A stretch of 64,000 nucleotides of DNA from Flavivirga jejuensis (GTDB lineage Bacteria; Bacteroidota; Bacteroidia; Flavobacteriales; Flavobacteriaceae), in contig NZ_JAUOEL010000002.1 in NCBI RefSeq assembly GCF_030540765.1, positions 372,001 to 436,000 of the forward strand, read 5' to 3'. Below, piece after piece: positions 19,706 to 28,333 of the stretch. Each line of letters opens with the position of its first letter. Positions within the stretch are counted from its first letter, which is position 1. Made by a program: the position numbers and the translations under genes. A model generated the notes under the pieces. The model saw only the letters and a list, made by a program, of their open reading frames with translations. It was not told the origin of the DNA and made no database searches.

Positions 19706-19752
19706 GTGTAAGCCTATACATAGACCATTCTCTATTTTTCATGGACATTTTT
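19706..19752 (-). promoter_or_regulatory. candidate shared regulatory motif, copy 3
   Basis: The plus strand contains ACATAGACCATTCTC then TTTTTCATGGACATTTTTTC. It aligns with 13177-13222 with a one-base length difference. Confidence 0.35.
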
Positions 19753-19772
19753 TCTGATTAGATCTTTTTTAA

Positions 19773-19815
19773 CAAAAAAAAACCCAAATAGGTACTGCTA
19801 CTTATTTAGATTCTT
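19773..19815 (-). terminator. probable terminator of the CotH surface-protein gene
   Basis: A hairpin around CCAAATAGGTACTGCTAC ends in an A-run on the plus strand, which is a U-run for the minus-strand transcript. A near-identical structure follows the gene fragment at 27514. Confidence 0.5.
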
Positions 19816-19839
19816 ATTGTACTAGTAAATTAAAATATA

Positions 19840-22800
19840 CTATTTTTTTATAATTTTTTTAGTTTGAATTTCTCCATCGGTACTTTCTATTTTTAAAATA
19901 TACATGCCAGAAGGTAAACTGCTCGCATCTAACTGGCTGCTAGTGGTACTACTTACTAATTCTTTTCCTAATGTACTATAAAGTTTGGCGTGTTTTAATT
20001 CTACACCAGATGTTGTAATAATATTTAATATATTGGTTACAGGATTAGGGCTTACACTTACAGCATCACTAAACACCTTATTATTAACAGATAAATTGCA
20101 ATTAGAAACAAAAGCAGAACCTGGAGACCCCTTAAAACATCCACTAAACCAAGCCGATGAATCACTAAGATCTTGCGTATATTGATCTAACTCTAATGTT
20201 CGTCCCGTATCATCTTCATTCAATGGCCAAGGGGCATCATCAGAATATTCAACTTCTACTACCAATTCATCATCGGCATTGTATAATCTAATGGCGTCAT
20301 CGGAGCCCAGTCCAAAATCAAAATCTCCCACCATATTGGTGACAGATGGATAATTTTCAATAAACTGTTCTGTATATCTGGCTACAACTAAATAGCCATC
20401 TGGCTGGATTTCAACTTGAGATTCAAAATCATAGCGATGGTCATCATCTGAATCTAAAAAATACCAGCCATCTAAATTTATTGTACTTGACGTTCCATTA
20501 TATATTTCAAACCAATCTGTTGTCTCAAAATCGTCACCATCTTTATAGTTTATTTCAGTTATAGTCACCTCTGTGAATGGTTCTGAAGACATTTCAAATT
20601 CTGCTATAAAACTTACTTCGGCAGATGCCCCTAAATCAACAGTGAAATCACTTTTGGTCTGGTCTGTAATCAAATCATTGGCTTGCCATCTAACAAATTG
20701 ATAACCAGGGTTTGGAATCGCCTCAATGGTAATTGGGACATCACTAAAATAATCACCATCCCAAGGATAGCTTTCTGGTGATATAGTGCTAATCTTAATG
20801 GTTCCATATCCTACAACGTCCAGATTCACCTCAACATCATTATTTAAACTGTAATGATCTCTTAAGTGTTCACGAAGATAAGTTTCTCTGGTGCTAAGCT
20901 CATTATTAAAATCTTCATGATTAGACTGGAATTTAGATACATCTCCACCATTCCATCTTTCATAATAAGCTGGAATTTCTGGCCATGCTTCATCAAACAT
21001 CTCAGTTTCTATTTTATCTAATTCCTCATAAGCATAACTTGTATTCATTAAATCGCACAGGCGATTAATAAAATGATGTTTATAATCATCATTTTGCATC
21101 AACATGTACCAGTAACCTGATGCATGCCACTGAGTTCCTAGGTTATTCATATATTCTATTTGGTCAAAGTCAGGACGGGTATCTAATCCATAAGGTGAAT
21201 TAACGTTGGTTGGCAAAAATGACCATTCTAAATCTATTAAGGCAAATTGCCAACGCATATCTGAACCTACACATCTCCAGGCTTTCATGTTATTTTGTGG
21301 CCAATCTTTATTGGTCATCCAAGTTTGAGCTGCCATATAATCGGTGTAATTATCCAGATCGAGAAATTCTCCAACGTCTTCTAAATAAGTAGCACTTGAA
21401 GTATCCATTGCTAAAAACTTGTTATAATCCTCAAAAAAGGGCTCTACAGAGCCTTCATTTGCCAAGACTGTTTGTGGTTGATTAAAAGCACTGATGCCTA
21501 CCAGATCCAATGAATCTGTATCCATGTTATAATTACTTTCTAAATAATCGGCGTTTATTTTTTCTCGTCCCTCATACATACCATAATACTCACCATTAAT
21601 AAATACAACAATAGGGCGGTATTCTGAGTAGAAATTATTTGTACCTTCTCCCATGCCTCTTACCTGGGCAGCATCCTTGTAAAGTAAATCTAAATATCGA
21701 TTACTGCCATTTCTCAGGTAAAGTGATGCATAATTATCGCGATTGGGGCGATTGGGGTGAAAACTATATTCTAAATCACCATCTCCATAAATACCGTTTC
21801 CTGGTTCTATACGAAAAGACGTCTGAGGTTCATGTCTACTTCCACCGAAGCCTCCATCTACTTGGATGCCTGCTTTTTGCTGAAATGCCAGTGTTCCATC
21901 TGGCTCAAAGTACTCGATGTAGCAAGGCTTGTTCCATGACTCCCAGAAATTGGTAAAAATCCCGTCATCATCATCAAATAAGTTACTGTTATCGGTCGTT
22001 ACAGATAAAACTGGAACCGAAAAAGTTTCATTGATAATATAAGTATTCGTATTTACGGGACTGGGCAATTTATCTACAGTACTAAATGCTCTTGCATTGA
22101 TAGTTGTTGAGTTTGTTAGTGTTATAGGTGTACCATTGTATAGTGGTGATGTTATAGTAGGTTCAGAACCATCTAATGTATATCTTACTTGGTCAACAGT
22201 ACTTGATGTACTGGTAATGGATACGTTGAGTGTACTAGTATGGTATCCAGCAGGCATGCTAAACAAAGGCATTTCTTCGTACCCATCCAAATAAGCTGTG
22301 GCATTGTTGTTAGTAGTTCCGGGTGTTGCACCTTCAAAAAATGCCAGTCCATCTATGCCATCTTTTTCTCTTCCAACAGAGAAATTTAATGTTTGGATAT
22401 CTACCGCCATAAAGTCAATCAATTCCTGAGAATCATTATATAAATAAACAATTTCTCCTTCGCTAGAAATCTTAAAATTAGTATGTAATTCTGTATCTCC
22501 ATCAATACCGACCCATACTGGAGACTCCGAAAAATAAGTATTATCACCATTAAAGGAAAATGAGAGATATGGGGAAAGACTTAAATCTGAGGATATATCT
22601 GATATATTATGTACTTCAATAGAGAATACATTTTCGCCCTCTTGTAACGCAGAGGCAAATATATTGGGATCAATTACAAATCCCTCTGGGTTTTCTCCAT
22701 TCGGCACAACTGCCTCATGAGTATCTGTGGCCGTACTGTTCCAAGTAGGTGTACCTGCTACATTGCTTCTACAAATTTCAATACCGTTAATATAAGCAAC

Positions 22801-23403
22801 AAATCCATCATCATAATCCACATGACATATTCCTGAAACTAATGCATTTAAATTGGTAACTATAAAGTGTTTTCTTACATAAGTAACTAAAGTTCCTGTA
22901 GGTAAAATTGTAGTATCATCGTCATCACCATATCCAAACCCTGCCGAACCTGTACTCCAAGACGAAGCATCAAAGGCTAATGTATTCCAATTGGCTGGAA
23001 CATTCGCATCTGGAATAATATAGCTAAAAATATCTGATGGAAGTATAGCCGATTCCCATTTTGATCCATGCTCTATAGTTCTATCCTTCCCTGAAGCAAA
23101 TATCAATACATGAGATTTTGGTGCCATCTCTAAATCGGGAAAAACCCACTTGGTAACTTTAGAGTTATTATCTGTAATAGACCAATCTTTAATATTTACG
23201 GTATTTTCGCCTGAATTGAATAATTCAATCCAATCTTCATTTTCATTGTCCTCATCAAATATTTGATCTAAATTTTTATTGGATGCTTCATTAATTAGTA
23301 TTTGAGAATTTCCAAGAAAACCAAGTGATATAAAAAAAGCCAATGCACTGGTTTTAATTTTACTCAAATTAAAAAAACTGGTCAATTTAAGGTTAAATGT
23401 CAT
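19840..23403 (-). CDS. T9SS-secreted CotH-kinase/lamin-tail surface protein
   Basis: A 1187-aa protein. It has a signal peptide, then a lamin-tail domain (residues about 32-110, ILINEASN, EDWIELFNSGENTVNIKDWS). A chitobiase C-terminal-type domain follows (about 378-455, VRYTLDGSEPTITSPLYNG). Next is a CotH-like kinase fold (about 465-830, YGMYEGREKINADYLE and WQFALIDLEWSF). A second lamin-tail domain covers about 955-1065 (DWFEIYNGTSSTINLDGWYF). A type A T9SS sorting domain ends the protein (VSPNPVTNILNI to EIQTKKIIKK). CotH-family proteins are atypical kinases; the surface versions in Bacteroidota have no settled role. The sorting domain predicts outer-membrane export and anchoring. Confidence 0.92.
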   Translation of the reverse strand: MTFNLKLTSFFNLSKIKTSALAFFISLGFLGNSQILINEASNKNLDQIFDEDNENEDWIELFNSGENTVNIKDWSITDNNSKVTKWVFPDLEMAPKSHVLIFASGKDRTIEHGSKWESAILPSDIFSYIIPDANVPANWNTLAFDASSWSTGSAGFGYGDDDDTTILPTGTLVTYVRKHFIVTNLNALVSGICHVDYDDGFVAYINGIEICRSNVAGTPTWNSTATDTHEAVVPNGENPEGFVIDPNIFASALQEGENVFSIEVHNISDISSDLSLSPYLSFSFNGDNTYFSESPVWVGIDGDTELHTNFKISSEGEIVYLYNDSQELIDFMAVDIQTLNFSVGREKDGIDGLAFFEGATPGTTNNNATAYLDGYEEMPLFSMPAGYHTSTLNVSITSTSSTVDQVRYTLDGSEPTITSPLYNGTPITLTNSTTINARAFSTVDKLPSPVNTNTYIINETFSVPVLSVTTDNSNLFDDDDGIFTNFWESWNKPCYIEYFEPDGTLAFQQKAGIQVDGGFGGSRHEPQTSFRIEPGNGIYGDGDLEYSFHPNRPNRDNYASLYLRNGSNRYLDLLYKDAAQVRGMGEGTNNFYSEYRPIVVFINGEYYGMYEGREKINADYLESNYNMDTDSLDLVGISAFNQPQTVLANEGSVEPFFEDYNKFLAMDTSSATYLEDVGEFLDLDNYTDYMAAQTWMTNKDWPQNNMKAWRCVGSDMRWQFALIDLEWSFLPTNVNSPYGLDTRPDFDQIEYMNNLGTQWHASGYWYMLMQNDDYKHHFINRLCDLMNTSYAYEELDKIETEMFDEAWPEIPAYYERWNGGDVSKFQSNHEDFNNELSTRETYLREHLRDHYSLNNDVEVNLDVVGYGTIKISTISPESYPWDGDYFSDVPITIEAIPNPGYQFVRWQANDLITDQTKSDFTVDLGASAEVSFIAEFEMSSEPFTEVTITEINYKDGDDFETTDWFEIYNGTSSTINLDGWYFLDSDDDHRYDFESQVEIQPDGYLVVARYTEQFIENYPSVTNMVGDFDFGLGSDDAIRLYNADDELVVEVEYSDDAPWPLNEDDTGRTLELDQYTQDLSDSSAWFSGCFKGSPGSAFVSNCNLSVNNKVFSDAVSVSPNPVTNILNIITTSGVELKHAKLYSTLGKELVSSTTSSQLDASSLPSGMYILKIESTDGEIQTKKIIKK

Positions 23404-23500
23404 ATGTGTTGTTTTAAGAAACTATTGAATGTAATAGCTTTAAATAGTTTTCTAGATTAATAATTAGTAGAAGTATCGTTTTTTACACAAAAAAAACTAA

Positions 23501-23532
23501 AAAAAGTGCTTAAAGCTCTCAAAATTGGGACG
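23501..23532 (-). promoter_or_regulatory. two-box upstream motif of surface-protein genes
   Basis: Plus strand AAAAAGTGCTTAA, then AAAATTGGGACGA, about 98-130 bp upstream of the CotH surface gene. This is the cleanest copy of the motif. Confidence 0.45.
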
Positions 23533-23581
23533 AGAAAAGGGTTAAGTGTTATTATGACATTAGAAACCTACAAATTTTAAT

Positions 23582-23654
23582 AAAAAATTTCTTGAAACCA
23601 ACTATCCTCGAGGCAGGCCCGAGGCAGAGCCTCGAGGAATTCTTTTTGATTAAA
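23582..23654. repeat. dispersed repeat R1, copy 2 (short form)
   Basis: It shares AATTTCTTGAAACCAACTAT and AGAGCCTCGAGGAATTCTTT with the copy at 44365-44482. The middle is a CCTCGAGGCAGG/CCTCGAGG palindrome. Confidence 0.65.
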
Positions 23655-23665
23655 ATTGAAAAGGA

Positions 23666-23830
23666 CTTAATACCATTTCCGACCTAAAATGACCCATTAA
23701 AATTTGCTCTTTTTCGCTTATACTTCAACATAAAATGTAGTCGTAACTAAGGCTATGATGACTGCATTTTCTTTTTTGCCTAAACAAAAAATAACTGCTT
23801 TTTATTTGAGTCGTTCTAAATCAGAACTGA
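23666..23830. repeat. dispersed repeat A, uninterrupted copy
   Basis: About 165 bp nearly identical to 33201-33551 (AATTTGCTCTTTTTCGCTTA, GCTATGATGACTGCATTTTC). Here the sequence runs CTTTTTATTTGAGTCG without a break; the second copy is split at this point by repeat B. Confidence 0.8.
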
Positions 23831-23861
23831 TATAAGAACTGTGTTTTTACCGATAATTTTC

Positions 23862-23895
23862 AAAAAAACCCAAACCGTGTTTTAGTTTGGGTTTT
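23862..23895 (-). terminator. rho-independent terminator
   Basis: Stem AAACCCAAAC / GTTTGGGTTT with a short loop and flanking A/T runs, downstream of the truncated surface-protein gene at 23957. An equivalent lies at 41288-41328. Confidence 0.75.
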
Positions 23896-23956
23896 ATAGA
23901 AAGCAAGCTTGTTTGTGTTATGAAACAAAAAAACAATTAAAATAACACTAAACAAG

Positions 23957-24469
23957 TCATTGCTTAACTATTTTTTTTATGGCTATTTGACCTTCTGTAT
24001 TTTCTATTTTTAAAATATACAATCCGGAAGGTAAGTTGTTAGTATCTATACTGGTACTCGTAGTGCTTAATACTTGTTTACCTATTATAGAATAAACTGA
24101 TGCGCTTTTTAACTCAAAACCAGCAGGACCATTAATAGTTAATAAACTCCTTACCGGATTAGGGCTTACATTTATAGCGCTACTAAACACCTCATTATCA
24201 ACAGATAGCGCTGGACATTCTGTAACTTCTGTTCCATTAATGGTCCAGCCTTTAGCAACAAGATTACTTACGGCAGTTGCCGCTGAATCATCATAATCAC
24301 CAACGTTGAGAATAAAGTTGGTTCCAGTTCCAAATGCTGTATTTCCATTATTTCCCCACCCTATAAGCGTGTTGGTATAGTCTGACTCTTTTCTATATCC
24401 TTTATAATAACTATGGATGCATTGGTACTTTTTCGATTCTTTATGATTTCCTCTATCATACGCTTCCAA
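23957..24469 (-). pseudogene. 5'-truncated T9SS surface protein fused to a repeat-derived start
   Basis: The 170-codon frame ends in a complete type A sorting domain (VSPNPVRSLLTINGPAGFEL to GQIAIKKIVKQ). It is preceded by a short BspA/DUF285-like tail (TNTLIGWGNNGN). The first about 33 codons (MEAYDRGNHKESKKYQCIH) are not part of this gene: the same DNA is found at 40380-40573 in front of an unrelated sequence. A repeat has therefore replaced the 5' part, including the signal peptide, so export is unlikely. Confidence 0.75.
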
Positions 24470-24575
24470 AAACGGTCTGAGGACAAAAATGATTATATGT
24501 TAAGCCTTTCATGTGGCTTATCTAAATATAGGTTCTATTGTTCTATAATAAAAACGTGTGTTGTTTGTTACCAAT
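24379..24575. repeat. dispersed repeat C, copy 1
   Basis: About 190 bp nearly identical to 40380-40573, from AGTCTGACTCTTTTCTATAT to AAAAACGTGTGTTGTT. On the minus strand it supplies an ATG and 30 codons that run in frame into the gene fragments beyond it in both copies. Confidence 0.8.
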
Positions 24576-24666
24576 GGATAGTTTTTAATCATCTCCTTTA
24601 GATATAATATAGAGATGATTGTTTTTTTGTTTTTTACCTAAATTTTGAAGAATTAAGGTTGAAGAA

Positions 24667-24870
24667 TTAAAACTTAATTTTAACTATTTTGTCTAAACTA
24701 TAAAATAAAAAGTGTTGATATGTATTATTACTATTATAATATGATATAAGTTCTAGTAATGTCTTACTATTTTCATCTTCTCCTAAATATCGGGATTTAA
24801 TAGCATCTGAACTTATGATGTTATCTTCCTCTAATAACGCTTTATGGCATTGGAGTAGTTTACCATACAC
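24667..24870 (-). pseudogene. tyrosine-recombinase fragment
   Basis: 67 codons matching residues about 75-120 of the integrase at 56671-57939: YGKLLQCHKALLEEDNIISS against YNKLLQCHKQLLEEDKIISS, then DAIKSRYLGEDENSKTL. Both the N-terminal arm domain and the catalytic domain are missing. It marks a former integrative element left of the present island. Confidence 0.85.
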
Positions 24871-24874
24871 TTGG

Positions 24875-24967
24875 TCTAATTTCCTTGCAAAATTTTCTAA
24901 ACTTATTTGCGACGGAATCCTTTATTTTAATGGTTGCAAATCGCTCTTTTTCGTATCCTTCATTCAT
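24875..24967 (-). pseudogene. 5' fragment of a ribbon-helix-helix protein
   Basis: From the ATG at 24967 the frame reads MNEGYEKERFATIKIKDSVA, then NKFRKFCKEI, the N-terminal pattern of small RHH proteins near mobilisation or integrase genes in Bacteroidota. It then runs into the integrase fragment in a different frame. A deletion has fused the two. Confidence 0.5.
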
Positions 24968-24973
24968 ATTTAG

Positions 24974-24997
24974 CATATATATATATATATATATATT
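24974..24997. repeat. AT dinucleotide microsatellite
   Basis: About eleven AT units join two unrelated gene fragments, the RHH remnant on the left and the GNAT remnant on the right. Confidence 0.8.
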
Positions 24998-25207
24998 GAT
25001 TTTACTGGGATAAAGAACTTTTTTAGTAAAAAACCCGTTTCTCCCTATTCTTTTAATTTTGCTGTAATTAATTGTGATGTAAGACATGAACGGTTTTATC
25101 AGTGCTATGGGTTTGAAAAAATAAATAGTACTGAAAATATATATTTGGATCAAATCTTGAAACCTAAATCTTCAACGTTTAAAATGTTCCGCGCTCTAAC
25201 TTCTTGA
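24995..25207 (+). pseudogene. 3' fragment of a GNAT-type acetyltransferase gene
   Basis: An open frame of 70 codons without a start codon: IDFTGIKNFFSKKP, then FAVINCDVRHERFYQCYGFE, ending MFRALTS and TGA. The VN..HERFYQ.YGF pattern is the classic end of a GNAT acetyl-CoA fold. The 5' half is lost at the AT microsatellite. Confidence 0.6.
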
Positions 25208-25271
25208 AATCAGATTCTCTTTTAAAAACACAGCTCTTTATATTTAATGTGACAAAACCCATGAGCTACGC

Positions 25272-25913
25272 TTACCCTTTTTTGTTTTCAATGGCATCAG
25301 CATTCCAAGATAATGAATAATCCTCATCTTTGAACAATTCCCCCAATCCTTTGAACTGTTTAAGCCGTAACACTTCATCTGCATCCATACCCAATGCCTC
25401 CATAATATTTGCAGAAGTCAACCCTTCGTCGGATAATATTTTTACGACCTCGCTTATTTCCGCAATCTGATGCCGTCCCCGAGCCCTATTATGCCGAATA
25501 GTAGCTATTATCCCTTCATAATCGGGTATCTCCAATATAACCACAGGTACTCTACGGTTCAATCTGTCCTTCAACTCCTTACTTCTTTTAATAAGCGTCC
25601 AACGGTGGTAACCATCTATCAAGATATAGCCTTGTTCCTTTTCAGCAGAAACCACCAAAGGCAAAGTTATTCCGTGATCGAGCATAGAACGGAGCAACAA
25701 TCGCTTTTCTGGAGCAGCCATTTTATTGGGATTGTAGGAGTTTGGTGAAATAGCCTTTATGGGTACCCATACCACTTTCGAAACAGGTTCTTTATAACCA
25801 CGGAACATCTCTAGCACATCGTCTATGAGCCCCTCCTTCTTTGCTTCAGGAATGGCACGGGTTTTACGAAGAAGCTTTAAAATATCTTGCTCTATACTCT
25901 TATTCTTATTCAT
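25272..25913 (-). CDS. ParB/sulfiredoxin-fold protein, IbrB-like
   Basis: A 213-aa protein with a ParB-type N-terminal domain at about residues 45-130 (AISPNSYNPNKMAAPEKRLL, LLRSMLDHGITLPLVVS, ILIDGYHRWTLIKRS) and a HTH-like region after it (EVVKILSDEGLTSANIMEAL). It overlaps the PAPS-reductase-like gene by one base (shared A of stop and start), so the two form a pair. In E. coli the IbrA/IbrB pair activates prophage-borne genes; the ParB domain is thought to bind DNA or a nucleotide. The role here is inferred from family only. Confidence 0.8.
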   Translation of the reverse strand: MNKNKSIEQDILKLLRKTRAIPEAKKEGLIDDVLEMFRGYKEPVSKVVWVPIKAISPNSYNPNKMAAPEKRLLLRSMLDHGITLPLVVSAEKEQGYILIDGYHRWTLIKRSKELKDRLNRRVPVVILEIPDYEGIIATIRHNRARGRHQIAEISEVVKILSDEGLTSANIMEALGMDADEVLRLKQFKGLGELFKDEDYSLSWNADAIENKKG

Positions 25914-27088
25914 TAAGCTGTCTTTTTTGCATATAAGGTTTCATAGGTTTTTTTAGTTTGGCAAAAGCCCAAACTACGGCACCACCAATCGTTTTTGATG
26001 ATACACTTACATATTCTTCTCCAAGATGGAAGCTTTCCTTTATTTTCTAATTTTAAGTTCCCCTGATCTGGAACGAGATCTATAGAAAACCCATTATTTC
26101 CCCACCATCTAAGAAAAGATTTTATTTTCCCTTCATAATGATTTCTACTGATTTCAGGCATGGATTCCAACAAAATATAAGTGTATTTTTTCCATGTTAG
26201 TCCCTCTGGCAAGACCACTTTGATTCGACCAAGAACAGCAGTATTACTGTAGACTGCTCCAAAATTAACGCCATGGACTCGTGCCACAACCTTACTCCAT
26301 GTTTCTGGCTCTATCTGATGATAATACGCCAAGCTTTGTCGTTGATCATCACCATAGGGCTGGCAAATACGCATTTTGTGAATGGACATGCCACATAAAT
26401 AAAAATAATCGTAGAGTTTATTGTATTTTAATTTTTCCTTACCGACATAACGCCAGATATCTTCGGTTCGCCAATCATAGATAGGGTAAGAGAATATCAA
26501 GTTTTCTGAAGCTTTACTCGCCCAATTTTTTCCACACCAACCATTGGTCGTTACCGAAAAAAAACGGCTTAAACTTTCATCAGACCGAATTCCTAGTAAA
26601 CAGGTACATAGTTCTCCGTCGGAAAACCAATTGCCCCATTGATACACAAAGTCCTCAAATTCCATCCCAAAGCGAAAAAAAGGATAATACGCAACGTCTG
26701 ATATGACCTGTGGGTGTTGTGGCATAGGGCGAATCCACACTTCCGATTGTTCTGGATCCCAACAGCGCCAGTGGGGTTGAAAAACACTAACAGAATTCCG
26801 AAGATTCAAAGGAAGACAAACCCAATGCAGGTTAATTTTTTCAGAATCAAGGCCAATCGCTTCTATATGCTTTATGGTCGTATCATATTGTCCCTCCAAA
26901 TCAACAAACAAGACATCTAATGGTAATCGGTTTTCAGATTCGGCTATTTCCAAAGCCAAATGCAACATAACCGTACTATCCTTCCCACCACTAAAGGCCA
27001 AATACAACTTTGGAATGGTATTAAAAATATCCAGTATACGGTTTTTAGCGGCGGTATAGACATTCTCCTCTAAATAGTTTTTAGGCAT
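25913..27088 (-). CDS. PAPS-reductase/PP-loop protein with DUF3440, IbrA-like
   Basis: A 391-aa protein. The PP-loop LYLAFSGGKDSTVML is at about residues 28-42, followed by VLFVDLEGQYDTTI, which is typical of PAPS-reductase-like ATP pyrophosphatases. The C-terminal half carries DUF3440-type motifs (YPIYDWRTEDIWRYVG, RICQPYGDDQRQSL, and the end SWRRICKCIIKNDWWCRSLG). This arrangement and the IbrB-like partner match IbrA. It has no sulfate-assimilation neighbours, so a metabolic role is unlikely. Its GC content is higher than its surroundings, suggesting separate acquisition. Confidence 0.82.
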   Translation of the reverse strand: MPKNYLEENVYTAAKNRILDIFNTIPKLYLAFSGGKDSTVMLHLALEIAESENRLPLDVLFVDLEGQYDTTIKHIEAIGLDSEKINLHWVCLPLNLRNSVSVFQPHWRCWDPEQSEVWIRPMPQHPQVISDVAYYPFFRFGMEFEDFVYQWGNWFSDGELCTCLLGIRSDESLSRFFSVTTNGWCGKNWASKASENLIFSYPIYDWRTEDIWRYVGKEKLKYNKLYDYFYLCGMSIHKMRICQPYGDDQRQSLAYYHQIEPETWSKVVARVHGVNFGAVYSNTAVLGRIKVVLPEGLTWKKYTYILLESMPEISRNHYEGKIKSFLRWWGNNGFSIDLVPDQGNLKLENKGKLPSWRRICKCIIKNDWWCRSLGFCQTKKTYETLYAKKTA

Positions 27089-27234
27089 TTTTTAATTTAT
27101 TAATGTTTAAAAGGATTCTTAAGTTTATTCTGGTATTTGTTGTAAAAAACCATGTAACGATTAAATTTTTGACCTAATGGTCGCAGCAATTACAATACAC
27201 TATACCTATAGATGCTAGTGTTGAGTTCAACTAT

Positions 27235-27322
27235 GTAGTAACCGTAAATCCAAATCCTGCTACATCTTGACCATAACTGGCAAACCCACTACTCTTAAAA
27301 GGAATTAGTAAATTACAATTCT
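27235..27322 (-). pseudogene. signal-peptide remnant of a lost secreted protein
   Basis: The minus-strand frame reads NCNLLIPFKSSGFASYGQDV, then AGFGFTVTT and a stop. SGFASYGQ resembles the signal-peptide end of the propeller gene (LASYGQAQ). A copy of the two-box motif lies just upstream at 27374-27404, as expected if a surface gene once stood here. Confidence 0.4.
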
Positions 27323-27373
27323 TTTATATATTGCTTTAAGTAAAGTAAAACTATAAATAAAAAACACCCAATA

Positions 27374-27404
27374 ATAAGTGCTTAAGTCTTAAAAAAATGG
27401 GATG
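27374..27404 (-). promoter_or_regulatory. two-box upstream motif of surface-protein genes
   Basis: Plus strand ATAAGTGCTTAAG then AAAAATGGGATGT. It now stands before the remnant at 27235-27322. Confidence 0.4.
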
Positions 27405-27477
27405 TAAGATGATATTTTTGGGATATTGAAAACGAAAAGGTTCTGTCGCATTAATTCATTTATAACTTTTTTTAATA

Positions 27478-27515
27478 AAAAAACCAAATAGGTACTGCTA
27501 CCCATTTGGATTCTT
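27478..27515 (-). terminator. probable terminator after a surface-protein gene fragment
   Basis: Hairpin CCAAATAGG...CCCATTTGG next to A/T runs, nearly identical to the one at 19773-19815. Confidence 0.55.
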
Positions 27516-28225
27516 ATTCTACTAGTAAATAAAATATACTATTTTTTATTATTTTTTTAGTTTGAATTTCTCCATCGGTACTTTCTATTTCTAAAATATA
27601 CATCCCAGAAGGTAAACTGCTCGCATCTAACTGGCTGCTAGTGGTACTTACTAATTCTTTTCCTACTATACTATAAAGTTTGGTGTGTTTTAATTCTACA
27701 CCAGATGCTGTAATAGTATTTAATATATTGGTTACAGGATTGGAGCTTACACTTATAGTGTTACTAAATACCTCATCATTAATAGATAGAAAGTAATAGT
27801 CAGTAAAATCTATTATCCCACCTACCCAATTAGAGGTATCACCAGTATCACCAATTGCTGATAAGGCGAAATTTTGTAATTCACCATGATAATTATTTCT
27901 AGAGTAATCAAGCAATGTGGCTTCATATGGATTGGCTTGATTGGCATTACCATGGTTAAAAGGATAATACGCTAATAATTCGTTATAATTATCTTCATTA
28001 GCTGTTAGTTTTGTATGCGCTTGAGCTTGAATTTCCTCTTCCCCTTTTGCATAATTCCAAATTCTGAACTCGTCTAAAGCACCTAAAAACCTTTATTTTC
28101 CGTCTTCTTTACTGACGAATCTCCAAGCTCCTAAGGTAAGATATGAAGTATTAGGAGATCTGTCAAAACTAAATAAGTTTGCTTGATGTGTACCTTGATT
28201 GAATGTAATATTAGTATGGTTTCGA
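27514..28225 (-). pseudogene. truncated LamG-domain T9SS surface protein
   Basis: The last 133 codons have a start-like ATG. The same frame stays open upstream to a TAA at about 28090 (ALDEFRIWNYAKGEEEIQAQ, LLAYYPFNHGNANQ), and beyond that stop continues as LamG sequence (SPNTSYLTLGAWRFVSKEDG). Compare ALDELRIWxxAKSQAEVQ in the gene at 41393. The end is a type A sorting domain almost identical to that of the CotH gene (GVELKHTKLYSIVGKELVS). It has lost its 5' end and gained a nonsense codon, and the stop is displaced into NSIFYLLVE. Confidence 0.8.
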
Positions 28226-28333
28226 TATTTTATTTTGATCAGAACTGGATAATGGAAGGATAGAATAAAACAGTTACTGCACTAGGAGGATATCCTTCAG
28301 TCGTCTATAAAACAAATTTTGTAAGTGATCTAT

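Noticed and set aside
25913-27088. DndC of a DNA phosphorothioation system
   Set aside because: The PP-loop fits, but the DUF3440-like C-terminus and lone ParB-type partner fit IbrA/IbrB; no other dnd genes are present.
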